A stretch of DNA of 57,237 bases, taken from Candidatus Bathyarchaeota archaeon (GTDB taxonomy: Archaea; Thermoproteota; Bathyarchaeia; Bathyarchaeales; Bathycorpusculaceae). The notes beneath the pieces were generated by a model, which saw only the letters and a program-made list of their open reading frames with translations, made no database searches and was not told the origin of the DNA. Location: positions 1 through 57,237 of the forward strand of contig JAOZHU010000009.1 in NCBI GenBank assembly GCA_026014705.1. The letters are read 5' to 3'. The position numbers and the translations under genes are program-made. This document shows positions 8,441 through 16,091 of the stretch, piece by piece (within the stretch, counting starts at the first letter, position 1; every line of letters starts with the position of its first letter).

Positions 8441-10022
8441 CTGCTCCTACTTCCTCCCCTGCGAGAACCTTTTCATAAGTGTATTTCGGTCGCGCACAGT
8501 ACTCGGCGATTATGGCTGCAACACTCTTGTAACTTCTTACGTTGCGTTCCCGCATCCAGTGCAAAACGGCTTTGCGCCTGCCAATTTCTTCAAGCAAATC
8601 TTTTCTGTTTATGCCCTGCCGTTCAGATAATGAAGATAATACTAGACTGTTCTCTATGTTCACGATGTGCTCATCTTTCGCGGCGTTCCACTTGAAAGCC
8701 GTTCTGTAATCTTCATAATCCGCAATTTCGCTGCAGGTAATAACGCGTCTGAAGGCTTTTTTCTCATTGTTCTTAGTGATGTGAACTCGCTGAATCGAAA
8801 GGACAATGTGCATCAGTGGGATGTACGCTGGCGAGATTTCCATAGGTTTCTGAGTTAAACGCTTAACCGCTGAATCCAAGTTCTCCGCGTGCATTGTACA
8901 CATGCCACCGTGCCCTGTAGCCAAAGCTTGGAAGAGCACGTAGGCTTCTTGCCCTCTAATTTCGCCTACGACCAGTACGTCTGGGCGGTGCCGCATTGAT
9001 GTTTTCACGAGGTCGAATAGGGCTACTTCGCCTACGTTGCTTCCGCCTAAACCGTAACTTTGACGGGCAATAAGTGAAACCCAGTTTTCATGAGGCAAGT
9101 TAAGTTCTGCGGTTTCTTCAATTGTGATGATTTTGCTTCCCGGCTTGATCAGGCAGGCCAACGCGTTCAGTGCGGTAGTTTTGCCTGCAGCGGTTCCGCC
9201 GAGAACCATAATGGATGAACGGTTTTCGAGGCAGACCCAGAGGTAAGCCGCCATCTCTTCCGAGAATGTGCCGATGTTTATCAGGTCTATGATTGAGTAG
9301 GGGTCTTCTCTGAATTTTCGGATAGTGAATGCTGTTCCGAAAGGTGTGACTTCTCGGCGGTAACAAACTGCAAGCCTATGTTTACCTGGAAGTGACGCGT
9401 CGACTATAGGGAAGGCCGAACTGACGTGTTTTCCAGCCATGTGCACGAGTTTGACGACGGTGTTGTCTAGGATTTCATCGCTTTCAAATTCAACATTTGT
9501 TTCGATGCTTTCGTAGTTTCGGTGCCATATGTAGATGGGTTTGTTAACGCCGTCGCATGAGATATCTTCTATGTTTGGGTCGCGCATTAGTGGGTCGATT
9601 TTGCCGAATCCGACGAGATCTCTTTCTGCGTGGTACAGTATTTTATACCATGAAACATCTGGGAGCCAGCCTAAGCTGATGCGGTATTTGTCCACGATTT
9701 TTTTGGCTTCTTCGGCAAAAAATTTGCGTGGGTCAACTATCTCTTCTTTTGGTGATTCTATTTCTGCGAGCAGGATTTCAAGAATTCGGTTGTAGACTCC
9801 TCTTTCAAGCGGGTCGAGTTGAAGTTCATCTAGTATGTATTTGTGTTCGCCTGTTTGTGGGTTTTGAACTATCGCAACGTGTGAGAATGGCTCGTATAAC
9901 GGGTACTTGTCGATTACTTGGTACCCTTTTGGCAGAGGTTTAGGTGCAACTAGCGGTTGTTCTTCGCCTTTTTTTGGCTTTTTTAGGTTTGCCAGTGTCC
10001 CTTTGCGGCGGAGTTTCGGCAT
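8418..10022 (-). CDS. TadA/GspE-type pilus assembly ATPase
   Basis: A 534-residue secretion ATPase of the T2SSE/TadA/VirB11 superfamily. Walker A is GGTAAGKTT at residues 275-283, the Walker B segment VLVVGEIRG is at 349-357, and the conserved His-box GHGGMCTMHAE is at 370-380. An N-terminal region of about 130 residues precedes the usual N2-like domain, as in archaeal pilus ATPases. The start at 10022 has GGGAG upstream and an A/T-rich box about 40 bases before it, so this is the probable first gene of the operon running down to position 1. The product is cytoplasmic and powers pilus assembly through the FlaJ-like partner. Confidence 0.92.
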   Translation of the reverse strand: MPKLRRKGTLANLKKPKKGEEQPLVAPKPLPKGYQVIDKYPLYEPFSHVAIVQNPQTGEHKYILDELQLDPLERGVYNRILEILLAEIESPKEEIVDPRKFFAEEAKKIVDKYRISLGWLPDVSWYKILYHAERDLVGFGKIDPLMRDPNIEDISCDGVNKPIYIWHRNYESIETNVEFESDEILDNTVVKLVHMAGKHVSSAFPIVDASLPGKHRLAVCYRREVTPFGTAFTIRKFREDPYSIIDLINIGTFSEEMAAYLWVCLENRSSIMVLGGTAAGKTTALNALACLIKPGSKIITIEETAELNLPHENWVSLIARQSYGLGGSNVGEVALFDLVKTSMRHRPDVLVVGEIRGQEAYVLFQALATGHGGMCTMHAENLDSAVKRLTQKPMEISPAYIPLMHIVLSIQRVHITKNNEKKAFRRVITCSEIADYEDYRTAFKWNAAKDEHIVNIENSLVLSSLSERQGINRKDLLEEIGRRKAVLHWMRERNVRSYKSVAAIIAEYCARPKYTYEKVLAGEEVGAVAVSKEN

Positions 10023-10056
10023 TAAGTATTCTCCCTATGGCTAGGGCAAGTTTCAC

Positions 10057-10071
10057 GATATTAAATATTAT
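10057..10071 (-). promoter_or_regulatory. Probable TATA box of the pilus operon
   Basis: On the minus strand an A/T-only stretch (TAATATTTAAT) lies about 40 bases before the ATPase start at 10022, which fits a TATA element with a leader of 10-20 bases. Assigned on position and composition only. Confidence 0.4.
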
Positions 10072-10205
10072 GTATTAAGACGCAGTATTGGTGATATGTT
10101 CGACGCGTATACAAACCACACAATAGACAAGCAAAAAAGCGCTCAATTCTCATAAAAACTGCGAAAGAACCGCACTCCAGCCACCAAAAAGGGATATTAA
10201 TTCAG

Positions 10206-10526
10206 CTATTTACCGTTTTTCACATACTCAATAATGTCCATTGCGTCTCTGCTTTCCTTTTCATTCATCACTATCAACACATTTTTCAAGCGTTCACGAG
10301 TTTCCTCATCGATTGACTTCTCTTCAAAAAGCTTGTCGATTTTCGCTAACTCTCTGTTCAGGGCTTTCTTCTGTTTCGCTTTCTCTTTGATGTATGCCTG
10401 TATGAGTTTTCTTGTTTTATTCTTTGCGATGTCTTCTCTGTGAGCATAATAATAAACTGCTGCGACTAAACCCACTACAAGAATTCCTAAAGGAAGAATC
10501 AAAATGTAGAAATAGGCAGCGTCCAC
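10206..10526 (-). CDS. Small single-pass membrane protein with charged helical tail
   Basis: From a GTG at 10526, with GAGG upstream, the product is 106 residues; a TTG at 10550 would add eight. It has one transmembrane helix near the N-terminus and a long, highly charged cytoplasmic helix rich in Lys and Glu, ending in a short segment with no recognised domain (YIKEKAKQKKALNRELAKI). It lies 183 bases upstream of the pilus ATPase on the same strand, with a separate probable promoter in between, so co-function with the pilus is possible but not shown. Resembles a SHOCT-like regulator in its C-terminal pattern (LFEEKSIDEETRERLKNVL), but that is a weak match. Confidence 0.6.
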   Translation of the reverse strand: MDAAYFYILILPLGILVVGLVAAVYYYAHREDIAKNKTRKLIQAYIKEKAKQKKALNRELAKIDKLFEEKSIDEETRERLKNVLIVMNEKESRDAMDIIEYVKNGK

Positions 10527-10708
10527 TGTATTTTCGCCTCTTCCCGTCAACGTTTAAAGGTTACCAATTGGCGGATTACTAAACCTTTCGAATTTCAAAT
10601 ACAGAATCACCATCAACAAACAACGCTAATACTTAGGCACAGAGAAAAAATCGGCGGGACACTGGAATAATTCTGAGACGCGTTAGTGACAAAGGTGAAT
10701 TCAGAATG

Positions 10709-10720
10709 CTTTTATAGGCT
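10709..10720 (+). promoter_or_regulatory. TATA box upstream of small membrane protein
   Basis: GCTTTTATAGGC lies about 70 bases before the TTG start at 10784. With initiation about 25 bases downstream this would leave a leader of about 40 bases containing GGTGG just before the start. Confidence 0.4.
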
Positions 10721-10783
10721 GTTCCCTAAGCAGCTAACTAAGAGACGAGAGAGTTTCAGGCTAAAGCCGCAGGTGGAACGACT

Positions 10784-10993
10784 TTGAGAATCGACTACGC
10801 CATTATTGGGATTTCAATTATTTTACTAGCTGGTTCCATGTACCTTGCAGGATTATCGCTGCAGATTACCGATGTGTCTACTAGAGTTGAAACCGTCAAG
10901 TACGCCACATACTTGTTCGTCGCAAGCATCGCACTTCTTGTGTTCATGGCAGTCATTTCGTTAATAAAGAAAACACTCCTAAAACCCGAATAA
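10784..10993 (+). CDS. Small two-helix membrane protein
   Basis: A 69-residue protein started at TTG behind GGTGG. Two hydrophobic helices (about residues 5-25 and 40-62) are joined by a short polar loop, and the protein ends in a few basic residues. No family recognised. It stands alone between the pilus operon and the AAA+ unit, with its own probable TATA box. Confidence 0.55.
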   Translation: MRIDYAIIGISIILLAGSMYLAGLSLQITDVSTRVETVKYATYLFVASIALLVFMAVISLIKKTLLKPE

Positions 10994-11318
10994 TAAAATG
11001 TTACAAGCATTAAACGCAATCAACCACGGCAACCTATGCATCACCCGTAGACAAGTCGAGGCACGGATGGTTTCCGTTTTTAAGAGCCGCAATGGTTCTA
11101 AAGTACCTTTTGCTGCGCACACAAGAAAGGGAAAATCCTTTATTGGACAAACAAGTAAAGACGAGTAGCGGCTTCATTATGGAGGAAAACAAAGCTTTGA
11201 GACTGGAAAACACACAATTGAAGAATGAGTGTTTCAAAGCTTCAAAGCTGAATCTTCATATGCCTGTACAAAAGAGCTTTGAGCGCAAAAGCGGTTACAA
11301 ATAGGGCGCGGATGCAAA
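10994..11318 (+). other. Gene-poor 325-bp stretch with two doubtful short reading frames
   Basis: Two overlapping short frames can be read on the plus strand: 56 codons from an ATG at 10998 to 11168, starting four bases after the previous stop, and 41 codons from an ATG at 11179 to 11304, whose product would be a charged helix. Neither has a clear Shine-Dalgarno. They could be tiny proteins or leader sequence of the coiled-coil gene at 11319; I cannot decide and call neither as a gene. Confidence 0.25.
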
Positions 11319-12917
11319 GTGGTAGATAAAACCCAAATCGCACCGTTCATCATTACAGCACACGACAGCAAAGAAAACCCAAGCTATCCTGCTGAACTGG
11401 CAAGCATCGTGTGCTTAGCTGAGTTCCAGAGGCGAAAAACGGGTTTCTTAAGAGATACTCCTGAAAAAGTAGCATTCTTGTCAAAGCTATATTATCCGAT
11501 GTGGATTGCCCCATTTGAGGATTCATGCTTGGTCATAGACGGCTTAGCGTCTGTGACGCACAATTTCAGTTTCAAAGAGCCGGCAAACATAGAATTTTTT
11601 GTTGAAGATCTAAAGAAGCATAAAGCAGTTCCTCGGGAATTCATGACAGTGGTAAATCGACAAACCAAAAACGCCGGAAAACTCGCGTCAACAGTTAACA
11701 TTTCATTCAACGCATTAGTGGCAAACAAGGAACTGCTGAAATTTTTAGCTGAGAACCTTCGCAGAAGCTCAACAACCAACAGCGACAAACTAGTTCTGAT
11801 ACCAATGGCAATTGATGAGGCAGCAGCTGCCGCCGCGTACGAGACTGTAGCAAATTGTCTAAGAAGAATTCATGCTAGCGTTAAAGGTCTGCGGTATGCT
11901 CTGGAGATTCTTAATGAGAGTGTGGAGTACCATGAATGTATGACGCTAAATGAAGTGGAATTATTAAGGGAAAAATGCGAAGCTGAAGTTGCAGTTCTAA
12001 AAACTGAAGTGAAAAAAACCATAGAGCAACTGAAGCTTAAGCGGGATGCCGCTGTCGCCCATGAAATGAAGAACGCTGAGAAAAAAGTCGCATCTCTGGA
12101 GAAAAAACGCGAGAAATGGATGCACAAGCTCCAAGAACTTGAACATCGAAAAACCTACACCCAGAAAAAAAGATCCTCTACGTACATGCTTGAAAAATAT
12201 GACAGAGAAATCGACAGCATCAAAAAAGAGATTCACATGCTTTCCAGCATGATTGAGCAAGTTAAAAAAGAGGAAAACCGAAACACAAAAAAAATTGACG
12301 ACGAATTCCGCGTCAACGCAGCATCAGAGGAGGAAAAAATCAAAAAACTCAGCAGCGAATACGAGGCGAAAATTAGCGAAAAAAAGAAACAGATAGCCGC
12401 CACATCTTCTGAAGCACAAGCCATAGCGAAAAACTTCACAAGCTTAATGGAAGAAATGAAGCGGGCAGCATCAGTTTTCAGAGAGCAGACAACAATCAAT
12501 TGGAAACTGGACGACCGCACACTAATATGCATACCAATTTACATTGCTGAATATACAAAAGATAACGAAGAAAGGTACAGCCTTTTTTCGCCCGTGACTC
12601 TTTCCGAAGACATTAGTGTTCTGCAGGAACTGCGCAAAATCTTAACTCACCCTTCGGAACCGCGGCTAAAACTGCTTATGCGTCCAGCATCCAACGAATT
12701 ACATGAAATGCTCAACTCTGCCATAATTAGAAAAATACAGAATGAGAAAACTTTTCGGCAAAACATAATCAGCATCTGCCGCGCCAATAACTTATTGGAA
12801 CGAGAAGATTTCAAAAGAGTTCTTAACGAAGGATTAGCAGAAATTGAACAAAGACAATGGTTAACTGCTGAGGAAACCGCAACAGTTCGCAAGGGAATCA
12901 TAGGTGAAGAAACATGA
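11319..12917 (+). CDS. Coiled-coil protein of unknown family paired with AAA+ ATPase
   Basis: A 532-residue protein with three parts: an N-terminal globular region (about residues 1-205, with an A-rich helix DEAAAAAAYE near its end), a long charged coiled coil (about 215-385, heptad-like runs of Lys and Glu), and a C-terminal globular region (about 395-532) containing the hydrophobic strand LICIPIYIAEY. The start is a GTG with no good Shine-Dalgarno. Its stop overlaps the next gene's start by four bases (ATGA), so the two are translationally coupled and very likely act together, plausibly as an adaptor or structural partner of the ATPase. I recognise no family; SMC or Rad50 homology is not supported because no Walker motifs are present. 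Confidence 0.8.
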   Translation: MVDKTQIAPFIITAHDSKENPSYPAELASIVCLAEFQRRKTGFLRDTPEKVAFLSKLYYPMWIAPFEDSCLVIDGLASVTHNFSFKEPANIEFFVEDLKKHKAVPREFMTVVNRQTKNAGKLASTVNISFNALVANKELLKFLAENLRRSSTTNSDKLVLIPMAIDEAAAAAAYETVANCLRRIHASVKGLRYALEILNESVEYHECMTLNEVELLREKCEAEVAVLKTEVKKTIEQLKLKRDAAVAHEMKNAEKKVASLEKKREKWMHKLQELEHRKTYTQKKRSSTYMLEKYDREIDSIKKEIHMLSSMIEQVKKEENRNTKKIDDEFRVNAASEEEKIKKLSSEYEAKISEKKKQIAATSSEAQAIAKNFTSLMEEMKRAASVFREQTTINWKLDDRTLICIPIYIAEYTKDNEERYSLFSPVTLSEDISVLQELRKILTHPSEPRLKLLMRPASNELHEMLNSAIIRKIQNEKTFRQNIISICRANNLLEREDFKRVLNEGLAEIEQRQWLTAEETATVRKGIIGEET

Positions 12918-14677
12918 TCAGCGACGACAAAATTGTTGAAAGAAAACTCCTCATTAAAAGAGCGTTTGCGCTGACTGAAATTTTTGAAATAGGCAAAGAG
13001 TTGGGGCTTCACTATTTTAGCCAATTCGTGAGCGGTTGGGAAACCGATGCTGACGCCGCTGCCTTAGAAATAGCACAAGCAGTCAGCGACACCCAACTTC
13101 AAGAGATCTTCAAGAAACATGAAACACGAGAGTGGGCTGTTTTCCGCGGGAAACACTACACTTTTGAAAACGGAATCTTGAACCTGCACGGTTCTCTGGA
13201 AAAAATCGGAACAGCCATTGCTGAAACAGCAAAGAAATATGGCAAAGACAGCCTTTACGTATTAAAAGCCATGGTTCAAACTGGCGGAGGCTTCGGCTTA
13301 AAAGAGTATACTGAAGCCCGCAAACAAAAAATCGAACCCTACCCCATTCTAAGCAAACTTGAACAGTTGAAGGTAGTGGTGCCAACCTATAAGGGCGAAG
13401 AGTACCACGAATGGAAAATACTTGAGGAAACGCTTCCATTCATCCGCTCTGAGTTGGGGTTGCCCTCTGCAGAATACAAGCCAATAACGGCAGCTGTAAC
13501 AGGCTCCACACCAACTGCCGCAGAAGAGAAAGTAGATTACTTAGAAGACGAACGCCGAAGAATTGAGGCAATGGAAGAAGAACTAAACAACTACTTAAAC
13601 GACTTGGTTAAAAACAGGCTAATCCAAACAATCAAATTCGGTAAAACGTTCTCTGCAAGCTACCTTGCAGACTACCTTCAAAACCTCTTCGGACAAGTGC
13701 TGTACTTTGACGGATTTCTAAGCATACTGCAACAATACGCCATTGCAGACATTGAAATCGTAAACCCTCAGGGCAGAACAGGCATGCGCACAGGCTGGTC
13801 ATTTGCACTGTTCGGAGAGCCAGGCACTGGCAAAAGCTTCTCAACCCGCGATTTGATACTAGGCGTTCCAGACGGAAAAATAAAAGCGCACGGCGTCCCA
13901 GGCAGAAACCGCTACTGCGGCGGAATCACACCAGCCCGCTTCATACGCATCGGGCAGGCTTACACGGGAAGAACATTCAATTTCATCGTGCCAGAATTCA
14001 ACGATTGGTTCCGTTATTCAGGCATGGTTGATGTACTAAAGATTGCCATGGAACGCGGCGAAATCAAACATGAACTCCACAGAGAAATCATTGGACCCTA
14101 CAGGTTTAACTCCTATTTCAGCGTTAACTACAATACACAGGTGATGGGCAAAGGCTACGCTGTTACAATAGGTGACCCGAACTTTAACGCCATAGAAGAC
14201 CGCATGATATGCAGGCTGCACAGACTCACAAAAGAGCGATTCGTTGAAATAGCAAAAAGCCAGATGCGGTTGGCGCTTGGCGAAGTAAGCGTTGACAAAG
14301 GCGCCCAGCAAATCAGAGACCACGTAACATTGACGTACGCCATTGAAACCGGGCATCCACTTGTAAGGGGACGATTTCCGCCTAAGCCTGTGATGATTAC
14401 GCCTCAATTATATGAGGCAATAAGCAAAGCGAGAGAAGCTATTCTGAAGCGGATACCGGGCAGCATGAAATTTTCCGCACGGTTAGAGAGCAACATGGTC
14501 AAGTTTGCTTGCGCCGCTTCACTTCTAAGCTATTTCAACTCAGACATGGACTATATTCCTGTAAGCGAAGACGCCATAGAACGAGCAGTTAAGCTTTACG
14601 TGGAAGAAGCTTCAGTGAGGTCGAGGGAAGAATTCCAGCCTGAAGAAGTGATAGCGGAGATTTTCAGCTTAACCTAA
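12914..14677 (+). CDS. MCM-like AAA+ ATPase with novel N-terminal region
   Basis: A 587-residue protein. Residues 1-240 are a helical region of no recognised family. The AAA+ core follows: Walker A GEPGTGKS at 301-308; a degenerate Walker B segment FNFIVPEFNDW at 355-365, where Pro replaces the usual Asp before Glu361; then AMERGEIKHE at 378-387 and a sensor-1-like SVNYN at 403-407. This order parallels the MCM AMEQQ...presensor-1 hairpin and sensor 1. IEDRMICRLHRL (427-438) sits where MCM carries its arginine finger, and SARLESNMVKFACAASLL (521-538) resembles the MCM sensor-2 helix. It lacks the MCM N-terminal OB and zinc domains, so it is not a replicative MCM. Closest class: helix-2-insert AAA+ (MCM/MoxR). 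Role unknown; it acts with the coiled-coil protein upstream. Confidence 0.82.
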   Translation: MISDDKIVERKLLIKRAFALTEIFEIGKELGLHYFSQFVSGWETDADAAALEIAQAVSDTQLQEIFKKHETREWAVFRGKHYTFENGILNLHGSLEKIGTAIAETAKKYGKDSLYVLKAMVQTGGGFGLKEYTEARKQKIEPYPILSKLEQLKVVVPTYKGEEYHEWKILEETLPFIRSELGLPSAEYKPITAAVTGSTPTAAEEKVDYLEDERRRIEAMEEELNNYLNDLVKNRLIQTIKFGKTFSASYLADYLQNLFGQVLYFDGFLSILQQYAIADIEIVNPQGRTGMRTGWSFALFGEPGTGKSFSTRDLILGVPDGKIKAHGVPGRNRYCGGITPARFIRIGQAYTGRTFNFIVPEFNDWFRYSGMVDVLKIAMERGEIKHELHREIIGPYRFNSYFSVNYNTQVMGKGYAVTIGDPNFNAIEDRMICRLHRLTKERFVEIAKSQMRLALGEVSVDKGAQQIRDHVTLTYAIETGHPLVRGRFPPKPVMITPQLYEAISKAREAILKRIPGSMKFSARLESNMVKFACAASLLSYFNSDMDYIPVSEDAIERAVKLYVEEASVRSREEFQPEEVIAEIFSLT

Positions 14678-15369
14678 GCGGCTTTAACGTAACCTTCGTC
14701 TAAACGCTTTATTTTTCCTTTAGCTTCCAAATCCGTCAGCAAGCTGTCAAGGGCGTCTTTTTCGATTCCAAACTGCTCGGTTGCGACGCTGCGAATTTCC
14801 GCGACGCTTGCCTTTTCCAGTTTCCTGATTAAAGCCATCAGGTTCAAAGTTTTCTGTTTTTCTTCCATCGGGAGCGTCCATGCTCTTTGAAGCAGAAACA
14901 GCTTAATCATGTCTTTCTCGTTGTCGCTTTTTGTTAATGTCACCAGATAGCTTGTGGGAAGTTTCTTGCCAGTTGCCTCCTCGTAGGGTTTAACGTCAAA
15001 ATTTTCGCGTATAACCGACGGCACTTCTTCTATGCTTTCCGCGATTTCCCTGCGGACTTTGCCCTCGCTGTCCACACGAGTAAGGGAGATTACGTCATAA
15101 AATAAATCCTCACTGATTATGCTTTTCTGGAAAAGCATAGTGTTGCCCTCGAGTTGAGAGAACAGAATTCCCGCTGGGCACTTTATGGCTTTAACCATGC
15201 TTTTGCTGTTTTCCTTATCTATGCAGACTTTGAAGAGCCATTTGCCAGTGAGCAAATCGTCAACTTTGTAAAAGCGAACTTCGCCTACCCGCAGCTGCCG
15301 CAGGCTCAAGTCGAACCACGCGTCTTCCTGCCTTTCTTCCGCAAGGGCGATTTTCATGTTTTTCAGCAA
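14674..15369 (-). CDS. Unknown protein with C-terminal winged-helix-like region
   Basis: A 231-residue protein started at TTG with GGTG seven bases upstream; an ATG four codons later is the alternative. The N-terminal 150 residues form a beta-rich domain of unknown type. The C-terminal 70 residues (from about LMALIRKLEKASVAEIRSVA) look like a winged helix: three helices and a wing ending in KGKIKRLDEGY. Its stop overlaps the stop of the AAA+ gene by four bases in convergent orientation, so the genes are physically interlocked. It may be a DNA-binding partner or regulator of the neighbouring ATPase unit; this is inference. Confidence 0.7.
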   Translation of the reverse strand: MLKNMKIALAEERQEDAWFDLSLRQLRVGEVRFYKVDDLLTGKWLFKVCIDKENSKSMVKAIKCPAGILFSQLEGNTMLFQKSIISEDLFYDVISLTRVDSEGKVRREIAESIEEVPSVIRENFDVKPYEEATGKKLPTSYLVTLTKSDNEKDMIKLFLLQRAWTLPMEEKQKTLNLMALIRKLEKASVAEIRSVATEQFGIEKDALDSLLTDLEAKGKIKRLDEGYVKAA

Positions 15370-15652
15370 TCAACCACACCCAATGCGCTAAACAGTATTT
15401 AGATTGTTTGAGGCTATAATACATTTTGGAAAAAGCTGCCAACGGCTAACAATTTGAGAAACACGCGATTATAATTCGCAAGCTTACAGCCAAACAGGAT
15501 TCAACAGTAGCTACGACATCATACTTGGGTCTTAAGTGATGAGAAAATAACGGACAATGCGCTTTGCAATGTCGCCTTCTACGGCATAGAGTGTTGCTTA
15601 ATGCTTATAGGCATAAGTAGAAAACTGGAAGAACAGGAAAAAGTTGCCGCGG

Positions 15653-15913
15653 CTACTCGTTGGTTAAGCCTTCCATTGCCTGTTGGAAACCAGCAAGTTT
15701 TATTGTACTGCCGCAGGTGCCGCACATCACGACAAGCTCGACGAGTTGGTCGTTGACTATTTTTGTGTCAACAATCGTGTAGACTTCTTCGCTTTCGTCC
15801 TCTGGAGATATCACGGTTCCGCATTTTGGGCATGGAAACGCGCCGTCGCCTTCAATCGTCGTCAAGTCTACCGTAAACGCTTCGCCTTTTTTGACCACTG
15901 CTTTTTTCATCAT
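15653..15913 (-). CDS. Zinc-ribbon protein (paralogue of the 43704 gene)
   Basis: An 86-residue protein with CPKCG at residues 28-32 and CGTCG at about 64-68, the paired CxxC knuckles of a zinc ribbon. Its sequence aligns along its length with the gene at 43704-43985: both have V/L-D-L-T, a G-D/N-G-x-F-x-C-P-x-C-G block, I-S-P-E/D-D, and L-x-G-F after the second knuckle. Small cytoplasmic protein, function unknown. It stands alone, with A/T-rich sequence on both sides. Confidence 0.7.
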   Translation of the reverse strand: MMKKAVVKKGEAFTVDLTTIEGDGAFPCPKCGTVISPEDESEEVYTIVDTKIVNDQLVELVVMCGTCGSTIKLAGFQQAMEGLTNE

Positions 15914-16091
15914 GTCATTTCACTTCTCCTTTCTTTGTTTTTCATGGAGCGCCATTGAGTAATTAACGATTATGAATTACTAATCAGTGTGCATCGGTGC
16001 ATCAAATATGCGACCTGCTGATTCACTGCTGCGTTTCGAAGTACCAGCGACCCACACGATTCCATATACTCTTAGGTAAAGCATATTCGAT

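Noticed and set aside
11092-11304. 70-codon frame before the coiled-coil gene
   Set aside because: No ribosome site and the first half has no protein-like pattern; kept only as a doubtful region.
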